From Phaeobacter sp. 22II1-1F12B (lineage in GTDB: Bacteria > Pseudomonadota > Alphaproteobacteria > Rhodobacterales > Rhodobacteraceae): a stretch of 64,000 nt of DNA. Below, piece by piece: positions 37,804 to 46,879 of the stretch. Position 1 is the stretch's first letter. The number at the start of each line of letters is the position of its first letter. The notes under the pieces were generated by a model. That model ran no database searches. It was not told the DNA's origin and saw nothing but the letters and a program-made list of their open reading frames with translations. The translations under genes were made by a program, and so were the position numbers. The stretch is taken from contig NZ_AQQP01000006.1 of assembly GCF_002210165.1 (NCBI RefSeq), positions 186,001 through 250,000 on the forward strand, in the 5' to 3' direction.

Positions 37804-38060
37804 CTGGATCATCCTCTTGAGAGTTGAGCCTTCATGGTTGCCCCATGACAGGCAGGAACGTCAATGTGTTGAGTGAAGTCGCACCTCTTTGGGCGCAGGT
37901 GAGCAAACGGCCAAAAGCCGCCGTAATCAACGTCGGCGTCGAAGGATCGAAAAGGGGGCGTTCATGCTCATGACGCGCTGCATACTCATTGGGCGACGCA
38001 AAGGAAAGTAAATTCTCTAGCGGGCCTGTGCCCCGGGTGCGACACATGGGGCAAGATGCC
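37804..38060. other. upstream intergenic region of argD and gcrA
   Basis: No convincing gene is seen in these 257 bases. They should hold the argD promoter. An open minus-strand frame across 37832-38101 is cysteine-rich, lacks similarity to any family I know and overlaps the probable gcrA promoter, so it is not called. Confidence 0.35.
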
Positions 38061-38088
38061 TTGTAACTCGCGCAACAGTGACTAAAAT
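38061..38088 (+). promoter_or_regulatory. probable sigma-70-like promoter for gcrA
   Basis: TTGTAA at 38061-38066 and TAAAAT at 38083-38088 are separated by 16 bases, which would place the transcription start near 38095. The assignment rests on consensus similarity only. Confidence 0.5.
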
Positions 38089-38110
38089 AGAGCCCTGTCA
38101 AGAATTCGAA

Positions 38111-38134
38111 GGCGGCCTTTGAGGCCGCTTTTTA
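38111..38134 (+). terminator. terminator-like hairpin in the gcrA leader
   Basis: GCGGCC (38113-38118) and GGCCGC (38124-38129), extended by flanking pairs, form a short GC-rich stem followed by TTTTT (38130-38134). It lies after the predicted gcrA promoter and 17 bases before the gcrA ATG, so it could act as an attenuator or close a short leader RNA. Confidence 0.65.
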
Positions 38135-38150
38135 GCTGGAAAGGCAACGC

Positions 38151-38732
38151 ATGTCCTGGACTGACGAACGCGTGGAAATGCTCAAGAAGATGTGGAGCGA
38201 CGGCCAGTCGGCAAGCCAGATCGCCAAGGAACTGGGCGGCGTGACCCGTAATGCCGTGATCGGCAAAGTCCATCGGCTTGGCCTGTCGAACCGCACCGCA
38301 GGTGCCGCGCCGGTCAAGCCCGAGCCGCCCAAGGCCGCAAAACCCGCGGCCCCCAAACCCGCCGAGACAAAAGCCGCGAAACCCGCGCCCAAGACCGAGG
38401 CCGCGCGCCCGGTGACTGCCGCGCCCGAAACGAAATCGTCGATGCCGGCACGCCGCCAGATCATCCCGGCGGGTCAGCCGCTGCCGCCGCAGCCCTCGGC
38501 CAATGAGATCAGCCCCGAAGCGCTTGCCAAGGTGAACGAGATCGAAAAGAAATCGAAGAAAATCAGCCTGATGGAACTGACCGAGCGGACCTGCAAATGG
38601 CCCGTCGGCGACCCGGCCACGCCCGATTTCTGGTTCTGCGGCCTGCCCGTGCAGTCCGGCAAACCCTATTGCGAAGCGCATGTGGGCGTGGCGTTCCAGC
38701 CGATGAGCTCGCGTCGCGACCGCAAACGGTAA
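38151..38732 (+). CDS. gcrA: cell-cycle regulator GcrA
   Basis: The 193-residue protein has the GcrA N-terminal DNA-binding helix-turn-helix (SWTDERVEMLKKMWSDG, then GGVTRNAVIGKVHRLGLS), an Ala/Pro/Lys-rich linker (about 55-110) and a C-terminal domain with LTERTCKWPVGDP and FCGLPVQSGKPYCEAH that contacts sigma-70 RNA polymerase. In Caulobacter it activates genes at GANTC sites methylated by CcrM. A terminator-like hairpin lies just upstream and a strong terminator downstream. Confidence 0.96.
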   Translation: MSWTDERVEMLKKMWSDGQSASQIAKELGGVTRNAVIGKVHRLGLSNRTAGAAPVKPEPPKAAKPAAPKPAETKAAKPAPKTEAARPVTAAPETKSSMPARRQIIPAGQPLPPQPSANEISPEALAKVNEIEKKSKKISLMELTERTCKWPVGDPATPDFWFCGLPVQSGKPYCEAHVGVAFQPMSSRRDRKR

Positions 38733-38752
38733 TCGCAAAGCCATAGATACAG

Positions 38753-38790
38753 AAAGCCCCGGTTCAGTGATCCTGCGCCGGGGCTTTTTC
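38753..38790 (+). terminator. terminator after gcrA
   Basis: AAAGCCCCGG (38753-38762) and CCGGGGCTTT (38778-38787) pair perfectly over ten bases, followed by TT. The A-run on the left arm could also serve the minus-strand ferredoxin gene that ends at 38816. Confidence 0.85.
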
Positions 38791-38815
38791 TTTGCTGACC
38801 GCAGGTTACGGACAG

Positions 38816-39241
<426 letters not shown>

Positions 39242-39250
39242 TCAACGTAT

Positions 39251-39265
39251 GTTCTATTTTTGTTC
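39251..39265 (+). promoter_or_regulatory. LexA box overlapping the -10 region
   Basis: GTTC (39251-39254), seven bases, GTTC (39262-39265) is an exact match to the alphaproteobacterial SOS box GTTC-N7-GTTC. It overlaps a TATTTT (39255-39260) that lies 16 bases after TGGACA (39233-39238). The predicted transcript start is at or next to the ATG at 39268. Confidence 0.8.
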
Positions 39266-39267
39266 TC

Positions 39268-39648
39268 ATGCGTGTCTATTCCCCTGCTCCCGGCTTTCTC
39301 ACCCCCGTCACGTCGCCATACCAATGGCCGCGCCCGCCCTCGTGCCTTACGGCAGACCGCCTGCACGAACCGCCCCAGAATGCGCGGATCGCCGTGGCCG
39401 GGCTGGTGATCCTGCGCCAGCGCCCCGGCACCGCCAAGGGCGTGATCTTCCTGACGCTCGAGGATGAGACCGGCGTGGTGAACGTGATCGTCTGGCGCAA
39501 GATGTACGAGAAATTCCGCCGCGCGGTCATCGCGGGCCGGATGCTGCGCGTCACCGGACGGATTCAGCGCGCCCATGAGGTGGTGCATGTCATCGCCGAA
39601 GAGATCGAGGATATATCCTCGATGCTCGACATGCTGCTCGAACGCTGA
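39268..39648 (+). CDS. OB-fold protein related to the C-terminal domain of DnaE2
   Basis: The 126-residue product matches the C-terminal OB domain of the error-prone polymerase DnaE2 from about residue 39 on: ARIAVAGLVILRQRPGTAKG, then FLTLEDETGVVNVIVW and GRIQRAHEVVHVIAEEIED. The polymerase body and the final DnaE2 tail are absent, and the first 38 residues have no recognised relative. The LexA box ends two bases before the ATG, so the mRNA is probably leaderless. It could be a remnant of an imuA-imuB-dnaE2 cassette or a retained small DNA-damage-induced ssDNA-binding-type protein. Confidence 0.75.
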   Translation: MRVYSPAPGFLTPVTSPYQWPRPPSCLTADRLHEPPQNARIAVAGLVILRQRPGTAKGVIFLTLEDETGVVNVIVWRKMYEKFRRAVIAGRMLRVTGRIQRAHEVVHVIAEEIEDISSMLDMLLER

Positions 39649-39723
39649 GCGCCACTTTGCGCAGGCTCCGATTTGCGCTAACCTGTCGCGAACGCCCGAC
39701 AGAGGCCCCAGAGAAGCCAGAGC

Positions 39724-40251
39724 ATGACCTCTTACCTAACCCTTCTTGCACCGCTGGTCCTGCTGGCGCTGGCGGCCTGCGACGGGGCCGGTCAGGGCGC
39801 TGAACCGGGCTTTGTCGCGCGGCAAAGCCAGACCGCGCCGCCCGGTGCCCCACCGGGCAGTTGCTGGGGCAAGCTGGTCTCACCGGCGGTCATCGAAACC
39901 GTCACCCATCAGGTCCTGGACGAGCCCGCCAAGTTGGCCGCCGATGGCACCGTACTCCGGCCGGCCACCTACCGGACGGAAACCCTGCAGGAAATCGTGA
40001 AACAGCGCCGCGAAGACTGGTTCGAAACCCCCTGCCCCGATCAGATGAGCACTGAGTTCATCTCTTCGGTTCAGCGCGCCCTGAACGCGCGCAACCTGTT
40101 CCACGGCCCCGTCAACGGCCAGATGGACCAGCGCACCCGAGATGCGATCCGCCGCTATCAGGCGCCGCAGGGACTTGATTCCGGGACGCTTTCCCTTGCC
40201 ACCGCGCGGCATCTTGGCCTGATCGCCGAGGAAAATGACAACACCGGCTGA
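39724..40251 (+). CDS. lipoprotein with peptidoglycan-binding domain
   Basis: The 175-residue protein has a lipobox (LALAAC, Cys19) and, at its C-terminus, a PG_binding_1 domain (about 108-165) with VQRALNARNLFHGPVNGQMD and RDAIRRYQ. The middle region has two cysteines (CWGKL and TPCPDQ) that may form a disulphide. It probably sits in the outer membrane facing the wall. The role beyond wall binding is unknown. Confidence 0.85.
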   Translation: MTSYLTLLAPLVLLALAACDGAGQGAEPGFVARQSQTAPPGAPPGSCWGKLVSPAVIETVTHQVLDEPAKLAADGTVLRPATYRTETLQEIVKQRREDWFETPCPDQMSTEFISSVQRALNARNLFHGPVNGQMDQRTRDAIRRYQAPQGLDSGTLSLATARHLGLIAEENDNTG

Positions 40252-40332
40252 ACTTCGTCCTTTCATCCCGGCAAAATCCTTGTGACTTGGCATCGCTTTG
40301 CTAATCTGCGAGCGCAAACAAAGGGCGCAGGC

Positions 40333-41007
40333 ATGAGCATCAGCACGTTGACCAAGACAGGGTTTCTTTCCGAAGCCTCCGATGCCCTCATCGAAATGCT
40401 CGATGACCTTGCCACCGAAATCCGGCTTGCCCCGGGCGAAGTTCTGTTCGAACAGGGGGATGAGGCCCGCGAATTGTATGCGCTGGTCAGCGGCGCGCTT
40501 GAAATCAGCGTATTGTCGATGGACGGGCGCAAACTGGCGCTTAACGTGCTGCGCAATGGCGCCCTGTTCGGAGAAATCGCGCTGTTCGATCCCGGTGAAC
40601 GGACGGCAACGGTGACAGCCTCGGAACCATCGACCCTGCGCCGCATCCGCTATGATGATGTGCTCGAACGCATCCGGAAGGAACCCGAGCTGGCCATCGA
40701 CCTCATCCAGCTTGCCGGTCAACGGATGCGCTGGATGGACCGCCAGTTGAACGAGCAGGTCTTTCTACCGATGCCCTCCCGGCTCGCCCGCAAGATCCTT
40801 TACCTCACCGACCGGCCCGACACCGGATCGGCGACGCTTGCGCTTAGCCAGGCGGAACTGGCGGAATTCGTCGGCGCCACCCGCGAGGCCGTGTCCAAGA
40901 CCCTTTCCTCATGGAAACGCATGGGCGTGGTGACATCTGCCCGCGGAAAGCTGTCGGTTGTGGACCGGAACGCGTTGCAGGCCCTCGCCGACCCGGACCA
41001 GTTCTGA
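40333..41007 (+). CDS. Crp/Fnr-family transcriptional regulator
   Basis: The 224-residue protein has a cyclic-nucleotide-binding-like N-terminal domain (PGEVLFEQGDEARELYALVSG, then GALFGEIALFDPGERTATV) and a C-terminal winged helix with LSQAELAEFVGATREAVSKT as the recognition helix region. There is no N-terminal cysteine cluster, so it is not an oxygen-sensing Fnr. Whether it binds cAMP is uncertain. ATG 40333 is chosen over 40282, which adds 17 unrelated residues. Confidence 0.92.
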   Translation: MSISTLTKTGFLSEASDALIEMLDDLATEIRLAPGEVLFEQGDEARELYALVSGALEISVLSMDGRKLALNVLRNGALFGEIALFDPGERTATVTASEPSTLRRIRYDDVLERIRKEPELAIDLIQLAGQRMRWMDRQLNEQVFLPMPSRLARKILYLTDRPDTGSATLALSQAELAEFVGATREAVSKTLSSWKRMGVVTSARGKLSVVDRNALQALADPDQF

Positions 41008-41159
41008 CGGGCGCTCTCGCCCCCGCGCAAGAATTTCACCGAAATTAATTCTCCAACGTGAACTGCGTCACATACGTGTTGCGCAACTCTGGGCATATTG
41101 TTGCCACGAGGTCGCACAGTCCCAACCCCAGTAACAGACCTCGGAGAAAGGAACCGGCC

Positions 41160-41291
41160 ATGCAGCATCTGCTCTCCCCAAACCAATGCTCGACACAGCA
41201 TGGTTCCGGTTCAACAGCTTCTGTTCGTCTTGGCGACGTCCCGTCCCCAAGTTCCGCCAAGACGGGCAGAGCCACCTTTGCAAGCTCGTAA
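41160..41291 (+). CDS. possible 43-residue small protein
   Basis: ATG 41160 is preceded by AGAAAGGA ten bases upstream and opens 43 codons of polar, Ser/Thr-rich sequence (MQHLLSPNQCSTQHGSGSTA at its start). It has no hydrophobic segment and no family that I recognise. The DNA also holds a ten-base inverted repeat, so a small RNA is equally possible. Confidence 0.25.
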   Translation: MQHLLSPNQCSTQHGSGSTASVRLGDVPSPSSAKTGRATFASS

Positions 41292-41411
41292 CCAGTTCAA
41301 GTTTAATAGTTTTTAACCAGTAGACCCGCTATTACGCAGGTCGCGCCGGAGCATCCGGACAGGTTAACAAGTCATTTTCTTAGTGTGAGTACCTCATTTT
41401 TAAAAAGAAAA

Positions 41412-41438
41412 AGGCCATGTGCTTTACGCACATGGCCT
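41412..41438 (-). terminator. bidirectional terminator downstream of degP
   Basis: AGGCCATGTGC (41412-41422) and GCACATGGCCT (41428-41438) pair perfectly over eleven bases. T-runs flank it on both strands (GTTTTTT on the plus strand, and the complement of AAAAAGAAAA on the minus strand), so it can end transcription from either side. The degP stop lies 29 bases away. Confidence 0.88.
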
Positions 41439-41467
41439 GTTTTTTCATCCCGAGGGATCGGGTCAGA

Positions 41468-42952
41468 TCATTCCTCTTCGAGCGACAGCGCCACAAAGCG
41501 TGGCTCACCGGCACGGCGCACCAGCAAGAGCAACGACTTGCGCCCGGCATCCCGCGCCTCTTCGATTCGCTCTTCAAGCTGGGCCAGGCTGGTGACCTTC
41601 TGCTGCCCGGCTTCGGTGATCACATCACCCAGACGCAGACCCTTCTCGAAGGCTTCCGAGGTTTCGTCCACGGCGGACACGACCAGACCTTCGACATCAT
41701 CCGGGATGCTCAGTTCCGAGCGTTTCTCCGGCGTGAGCACACCAAGCGTCAGACCCAGCAGGTCTTTCTCAACCACGTCCGGTGCCGCCTCGCCCTCTTC
41801 GCTCGGCGCTTCGGCCCGTTCCGCATCTTCGCGACGGCCAAGGGTTACCGCCAATGTCTTTGTCTCGCCTTCCCGGTTGACGACCACGTCAACGGTCTTA
41901 CCGACCGTGGTATTGCCCACCTGACGCACAAGCGCACGCGTATCGGCAACATCGACGCCGTCGAAACCGGTGATCACGTCACCCGACAGCAGGCCAGCGC
42001 TCTTGGCGGGGCCTTCGGGAACATCGGTGATGAGCGCGCCGGCTGCGGCCTCAAGACCCATCGCCTCGGCAACATCCTCGGTGACGTCCTGAATACGTAC
42101 GCCAAGCCAGCCGCGACGGGTTTCGCCGTATTCCTGAAGCTGGTCGACAACCCGCGTCACAACGTTCGACGCCATCGAGAAACCGATCCCGATCGAACCG
42201 CCATTGGGCGACAGAATCGCAGTGTTCACGCCGATCACGTCGCCATCCATGTTGAACAGCGGCCCGCCCGAGTTGCCCCGGTTGATGGCGGCATCGGTCT
42301 GGATGTAATCGTCATAAGTTCCGCTGAGCGCCCGGTTTCTTGCCGAAACGATCCCGGCGGAAACCGAGAAACCCTGTCCAAGCGGGTTGCCCATCGCCAT
42401 GACCCAGTCCCCGACACGGGCACTGTCACTGTCGCCAAAGCTGACGAAGGGCAGCGGCGTATCCGATGTGACCTTGAGCAGCGCGATATCCGTGTTCGGA
42501 TCGGTCCCGATCACCTCGGCGGGCAGTTCATCGCCCGAGAAGAATTCGATCAGGATTTCATCGGCCCCGTCGATCACGTGGTTGTTCGTCACCACGAAAC
42601 CATCCGCAGAGATGACAAACCCGGAGCCAAGCGCCGAGGAACGGCGCGGACGCGGGCGATCGCCTTCGTTGTTGCGCTCACGGAAATCGCGGAAGAAATC
42701 CTCAAAGGGCGATCCCTCGGGAACGATGCCCTGTGGTCCGGTGCGGCCTTCGACAACTGTCGACGTGGTGATATTCACGACCGAAGGGCTGATTTTTTCG
42801 GCAAGCGGCGCCAGGCTTTCCGGTTTCGCGAGGACCATGACGGCCTGCGCAAAGAGGAAAACAAAGGCCAGCGCGCTCAACCACAAGAGGCGTGATCTCG
42901 TCTCAACCCTCTCATCCTGTATCCCGGCGCGGGTAATTGCCTGTGATTGCAA
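41468..42952 (-). CDS. degP: periplasmic serine protease of the DegP/HtrA (Do) family
   Basis: The 494-residue protein has an N-terminal signal anchor (about 21-42), a trypsin-like domain with catalytic His125 (VTNNHVI), Asp155 (DIALLK) and Ser228 (RGNSGGPL), and two PDZ domains (about 260-350 and 390-480). It degrades or refolds damaged envelope proteins. The start is a TTG at 42952, seven bases after AAGGAG; no ATG is available before the anchor. It follows hflK-hflC, a quality-control grouping. Confidence 0.95.
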   Translation of the reverse strand: MQSQAITRAGIQDERVETRSRLLWLSALAFVFLFAQAVMVLAKPESLAPLAEKISPSVVNITTSTVVEGRTGPQGIVPEGSPFEDFFRDFRERNNEGDRPRPRRSSALGSGFVISADGFVVTNNHVIDGADEILIEFFSGDELPAEVIGTDPNTDIALLKVTSDTPLPFVSFGDSDSARVGDWVMAMGNPLGQGFSVSAGIVSARNRALSGTYDDYIQTDAAINRGNSGGPLFNMDGDVIGVNTAILSPNGGSIGIGFSMASNVVTRVVDQLQEYGETRRGWLGVRIQDVTEDVAEAMGLEAAAGALITDVPEGPAKSAGLLSGDVITGFDGVDVADTRALVRQVGNTTVGKTVDVVVNREGETKTLAVTLGRREDAERAEAPSEEGEAAPDVVEKDLLGLTLGVLTPEKRSELSIPDDVEGLVVSAVDETSEAFEKGLRLGDVITEAGQQKVTSLAQLEERIEEARDAGRKSLLLLVRRAGEPRFVALSLEEE

Positions 42953-43163
42953 TGGGATTCTCCTTGTCGACTATTCCTGCACAGCGCGCCTCGCGACGGC
43001 CCAGGTAACTTCGCTATTATTGTAGTCCCTTTGGAGAGGCTGGCAAAGGGTGTTCGGCCGGATCAACGCTATGTGAAAAGTACGAACACTTCGTTGTTCT
43101 TTTTCCGCAGTTATCTGGCAATTGCCAAAGGTCCGGTGTCCGTTGCGATGCCCCCAAAAGCAA

Positions 43164-43185
43164 ACGCGCCGCAAAAGCGGCGCGT
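43164..43185 (-). terminator. terminator after hflC
   Basis: ACGCGCCGC (43164-43172) and GCGGCGCGT (43177-43185) form a nine-base stem with a four-base loop; on the minus strand it is followed by TTGCTTTT. It lies eight bases past the hflC stop and separates hflKC from degP. Confidence 0.85.
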
Positions 43186-43192
43186 CCAATTC

Positions 43193-44242
43193 TTATTCCG
43201 AAGCGGTGCTTGTTTCGTCCTGCGGAGAGACACCGGCCGCGTCAGCCGGTCGCCCGGACGCTTCATCCGTCTGCGTTTCCGCCTCCTGCGCCTGAGGTTC
43301 CTCCGACTCGGTCCCGGCGGCAGCCTCATCCGGCGTTGCCGACGATGCCGGCAGCGAAGACAGCGTGCCGCGTCCTGCTCCCTCGGCAGAACCGAGGTAG
43401 TTGAAGAACTCGGAATCCGGCGACAGCACCATGCTTGAATTCTCCCCTCTCAGCGCGCGGCTATAGGCGGTCAGCGAGCGGTAGAATTCAAAGAACTCCG
43501 GGTCCCGGCCAAAGGCTTCGGCAAAGATGCCGTTGCGAAGCGCATCGGCTTCACCGCGTACGATCTCGGCTTCACGCTGCGCTTCCGAAACCAGTTCGAC
43601 CACGGTTCGGTCGGCCTGCGCCCGGATCCGCTGCGCGGCTTCGTTACCACGGGCGCGTTCGTCGGTTGCTTCGCGTTCACGCTCCGCCCGCATCCGGTCG
43701 AAGGTCGCGGCAAGGTTCTGCGACGGCAGATCGGTCGATTTCAGGCGCACGTCGATGATTTCGACGCCCAGCGCCCGCGCCGCAGCAATCGCGTTGTTAC
43801 GGATACGCAGCATAAGCGCCGCCCGGTCCGAACTCAGGATATCGCTCGAACTGACCGAACCCAAGACTTCACGGGTCTCGGCGCGCAGGATCGAATCGAG
43901 CCGGCTTTCGGCTGCGGTGATACCGCCTGCACCAACCGCCTGACGGAACCGGTTCACGTCGGAAATCCGGTACCGTGCAAAGGCATCGACGACGAGACGA
44001 CGGTCATCCAGCGGCGTGATCTCAAGCGGCTCGATATCGCGCGACAGGATACGGTCATCATATCGCACGACTTCCTGAATAAGCGGGATCTTGAAGGCCA
44101 GACCCGGCTCTTCCTTGACCGAAACAACCCGACCGAATTGCAGCACAAGCGCCTTTTCACGCTCGTCCACGATAAAGACCGAGGACAGCAGCCCGACAAC
44201 CAGTACGAAAATGACCGGCAGGAGAATGGTTGACTTACGCAT
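43193..44242 (-). CDS. hflC: protease modulator HflC
   Basis: The 349-residue SPFH/band 7 protein has an N-terminal membrane helix (ILLPVIFVLVVGLLSSVFIV) followed by the SPFH domain and a coiled-coil stretch rich in Arg, Glu and Ala (about 160-230). With HflK it forms a membrane cage around FtsH protease. The C-terminal 60 residues are an acidic Glu/Ala/Thr-rich extension. Its start overlaps the hflK stop by one base. Confidence 0.95.
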   Translation of the reverse strand: MRKSTILLPVIFVLVVGLLSSVFIVDEREKALVLQFGRVVSVKEEPGLAFKIPLIQEVVRYDDRILSRDIEPLEITPLDDRRLVVDAFARYRISDVNRFRQAVGAGGITAAESRLDSILRAETREVLGSVSSSDILSSDRAALMLRIRNNAIAAARALGVEIIDVRLKSTDLPSQNLAATFDRMRAEREREATDERARGNEAAQRIRAQADRTVVELVSEAQREAEIVRGEADALRNGIFAEAFGRDPEFFEFYRSLTAYSRALRGENSSMVLSPDSEFFNYLGSAEGAGRGTLSSLPASSATPDEAAAGTESEEPQAQEAETQTDEASGRPADAAGVSPQDETSTASE

Positions 44243-45411
44243 CAGTTCGACCCTCCCGACGTAGAGCGGTTACGGTTCAGCTCGTTCAGGGGCAGATAGG
44301 GCACGATGCCCTGCGATGAGCCGTTGCCGTTTTCGTCGAGGATGATCTTGTCGATATCGCCAAGAACCTGCTCCATCGTTTCAAGGTACAGACGTTTACG
44401 CGTCACTTCGGGAGCCTTTTCGTATTCTTCTAGAACCGCGCTGAAACGGCTCGCTTCACCGGTGGCTTCGTTCACCACGCGGGCGCGATAACCTTCGGCC
44501 TCTTCGATCAGCTGTGCGGCCTGACCACGCGCTTCGGCGAGTACCTGGTTAGCATAGGCGTCAGCAATGTTGCGCGACCGGCTGCGTTCCTGTTCAGCCG
44601 CCTGCACGTCGCGGAAGGCATCGATCACGCTTTCAGGCGGATCGGCGCGGTCAAAGTTCACACGGATGATGTTCACGCCGCTGTCATAGGCGTCCAGCGT
44701 CGACTGGATCAGGTCCAGCAGCTGGTCGGCGATGATACCACGGTCACGGTTGAGGATCGGCGCAAGCTGCGACTGGGCGATGATTTCACGCATCGCGGAT
44801 TCCGACACGGCCCGGATCGTCGGGCGCGGATCACGCAGATTGAACAGGTACTTGGCCGGATCGGAGATATTCCAGACCACCTGGAAATCGATGTCCACAA
44901 CGTTTTCGTCGCCGGTCAGCATCAGCCCGGCTTCGCTGCCGCGCTGGCCTGTCCCGATATCCTCGGTCTGTTCCCGCGTGACCGGAATGACCTCATAAGT
45001 GACCAGCGGCCAGGGCGCAAAGTTCAGACCCGGCTGCCCGACTTCAGAGAAGTCGCCAAGGAACAGCTCGACAGACTGTTCTTCGGGCCGGACCGTGTAC
45101 AGGCTGGCCATGCCCCAGAGCACCACAGCGCCCAGAATACCCAGACCGATGGTTCCGCGCGTCAGCATCGGACCGCCACCGCCGCGACGCGAACCGCCGC
45201 CGTTCTGGCCGTTGCCGCCACCGCGACCGCCCATCAGGACACGCAGCTGTTCCTGACCCTTTTTGACGAGGTCTTCGATCTCGGGGATCTGGCCACCTTC
45301 GGGACGGCGACCGCCACCGTTGTTGCGATCTCCGCCTTCGTTATTGCCCCGGTTTCCTCCGCCACCGGAAGAGCCTCCGCCCCCCCAGGGCCCGCCGCTA
45401 TTGCCCGCCAT
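44242..45411 (-). CDS. hflK: protease modulator HflK
   Basis: The 389-residue partner of HflC has a Gly/Asn/Arg-rich cytoplasmic N-terminus (about 1-80), one membrane helix (TIGLGILGAVVLWGMASLY) and an SPFH domain with a C-terminal coiled coil. ATG 45411 begins the usual MAGNSGGPWGGGG; an earlier in-frame ATG at 45438 adds nine residues. hflK-hflC form an operon. Confidence 0.95.
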   Translation of the reverse strand: MAGNSGGPWGGGGSSGGGGNRGNNEGGDRNNGGGRRPEGGQIPEIEDLVKKGQEQLRVLMGGRGGGNGQNGGGSRRGGGGPMLTRGTIGLGILGAVVLWGMASLYTVRPEEQSVELFLGDFSEVGQPGLNFAPWPLVTYEVIPVTREQTEDIGTGQRGSEAGLMLTGDENVVDIDFQVVWNISDPAKYLFNLRDPRPTIRAVSESAMREIIAQSQLAPILNRDRGIIADQLLDLIQSTLDAYDSGVNIIRVNFDRADPPESVIDAFRDVQAAEQERSRSRNIADAYANQVLAEARGQAAQLIEEAEGYRARVVNEATGEASRFSAVLEEYEKAPEVTRKRLYLETMEQVLGDIDKIILDENGNGSSQGIVPYLPLNELNRNRSTSGGSN

Positions 45412-45481
45412 ATGTTGTTTTTCCCTCCAGGCCGCCATCTTGCGGCATAATTCCTTGAATGTCCAAGCGCCTCGGCGCCGT

Positions 45482-46852
45482 TCAACCCGAGCGCGTCGGG
45501 CTCCGCATGGTTACGATTTCTTCGGACATGGTCGGGTGCACCGCCACGGTCCGGTCGAAATCTTCCTTGGTTGCACCCATCTTGATGGCAATACCTGCCA
45601 TCTGAATCAACTCACCGGCGTCCGGCGCGACGATATGACAACCAAGGATCTTGCGCGATTCCTGCGAAACGATCAGCTTCATCAGTACCTTTTCGGGCTT
45701 GTCCGCGAAAGCCGTCTGCATGGGCCTGAACGACGTCGCATAGACGTCGATCGCGCCAAGTTTCGTGGCTTCGCTTTCGGTCAGCCCGACCGTACCCAGT
45801 TCCGGCTGGGTAAACACGGCCGAGGGGATCAGCGCGTGATCCACGGGCGTCGGGTTGCCTTTGAAGACCGTTTCGACAAAGGCCATGCCTTCGCGGATCG
45901 CGACCGGGGTCAGGTTGACGCGGTCGGTTGCATCGCCGATGGCATAGATCGACGGCACCGCGGTCTGACTGTATTCGTCCACCTCAATCTCGCTCGAGCG
46001 GCCCAGCTTGACGCCGACCTCTTCCAACCCCATCGAATCCGTATTCGGACGCCGACCGGTGGCAAAAAAGACCATGTCGAACTCGACCTCCTCACCGTCC
46101 TTGCGGGTCACGCGGACCGGACCATTGCGGTCATCGCCCGCAGGGGCCAATGCCGAAATATCGGTTTCGACCTGCAGATCGATGCCGCGTTCCTTCATGG
46201 AATTGGCGATCAACTCGCGGGCTTCGTCGTCGAAACCGCGCAGGATCTGTTCGCCGCGATAGTACTGTGTCACCTCGACACCCAGACCATGCAGGATGCA
46301 GGCAAATTCGCAGGCGATATAGCCGCCGCCGACGATCAGCATAGATTTCGGCAGGGTTTCGAGGTGAAAGATATCGTCCGAGACAATACCCAACTCGGCG
46401 TTTTCCAGCTCCGGGCGCACCGGGCGCCCGCCTGTCGCGACGAGAATATGCTTGGCCGTGTAGGTGTCGCCATTGGCGAGCTCGACCGTATGCGCATCCT
46501 TGATCCGCGCGCGTTGGTCGAAGGAATCCACACCCGAATTTTTCAGTAGCTTGCGATAGACGCCTTCAAGCCGGTCGAGTTCGGTGTTCAGGTGGCCACG
46601 AAAGCTTTCCCAGTTGAACGAGCCCTTCGTGATGTCCCAGCCATAATGCGCGGCGGTTTCCGGCATGTCGGCATAGCTTGATGCATAGACCATCAGCTTT
46701 TTGGGCACGCAGCCCCGGATCACACAGGTGCCGCCATAGCGGTCTTCCTCGGCCAGCGCGACCTTTGCGTTCGCTTCTCCGGCTGCAACGCGGGCTGCGC
46801 GCACGCCCCCCGAACCGCCGCCAATTACAAACAGGTCATAGTCAAAGCTCAT
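45482..46852 (-). CDS. gor: glutathione-disulfide reductase
   Basis: The 456-residue flavoprotein reduces glutathione disulphide with NADPH. It has the FAD motif FVIGGGSGGVRAARVAA, the redox-active disulphide Cys43/Cys48 (GGTCVIRGCVPKK), the NAD(P)-binding IVGGGYIACEFACILHGLG, and the C-terminal HPTMSEEIVTM dimer helix with the active-site His. It is followed by the gap to hflK on one side and rpiA on the other. Confidence 0.95.
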   Translation of the reverse strand: MSFDYDLFVIGGGSGGVRAARVAAGEANAKVALAEEDRYGGTCVIRGCVPKKLMVYASSYADMPETAAHYGWDITKGSFNWESFRGHLNTELDRLEGVYRKLLKNSGVDSFDQRARIKDAHTVELANGDTYTAKHILVATGGRPVRPELENAELGIVSDDIFHLETLPKSMLIVGGGYIACEFACILHGLGVEVTQYYRGEQILRGFDDEARELIANSMKERGIDLQVETDISALAPAGDDRNGPVRVTRKDGEEVEFDMVFFATGRRPNTDSMGLEEVGVKLGRSSEIEVDEYSQTAVPSIYAIGDATDRVNLTPVAIREGMAFVETVFKGNPTPVDHALIPSAVFTQPELGTVGLTESEATKLGAIDVYATSFRPMQTAFADKPEKVLMKLIVSQESRKILGCHIVAPDAGELIQMAGIAIKMGATKEDFDRTVAVHPTMSEEIVTMRSPTRSG

Positions 46853-46879
46853 CAGCGTGTCAGTCCCTTAGTAGTCCAG

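Larger units (their letters stand above)
41008..41467. other. 460-base intergenic region with hairpins
   Basis: It contains a possible 43-codon gene (41160-41291), a ten-base inverted repeat CGTCTTGGCG/CGCCAAGACG (41226-41235 and 41255-41264) and a bidirectional terminator near 41412-41438. The stretch 41040-41110 is AT-richer and may hold a promoter. Nothing else is recognised. Confidence 0.4.

Noticed and set aside
37832-38101. Cysteine-containing open frame of 89 codons on the minus strand upstream of argD
   Set aside because: No ribosome site or similarity; it overlaps the probable gcrA promoter and the arg leader.
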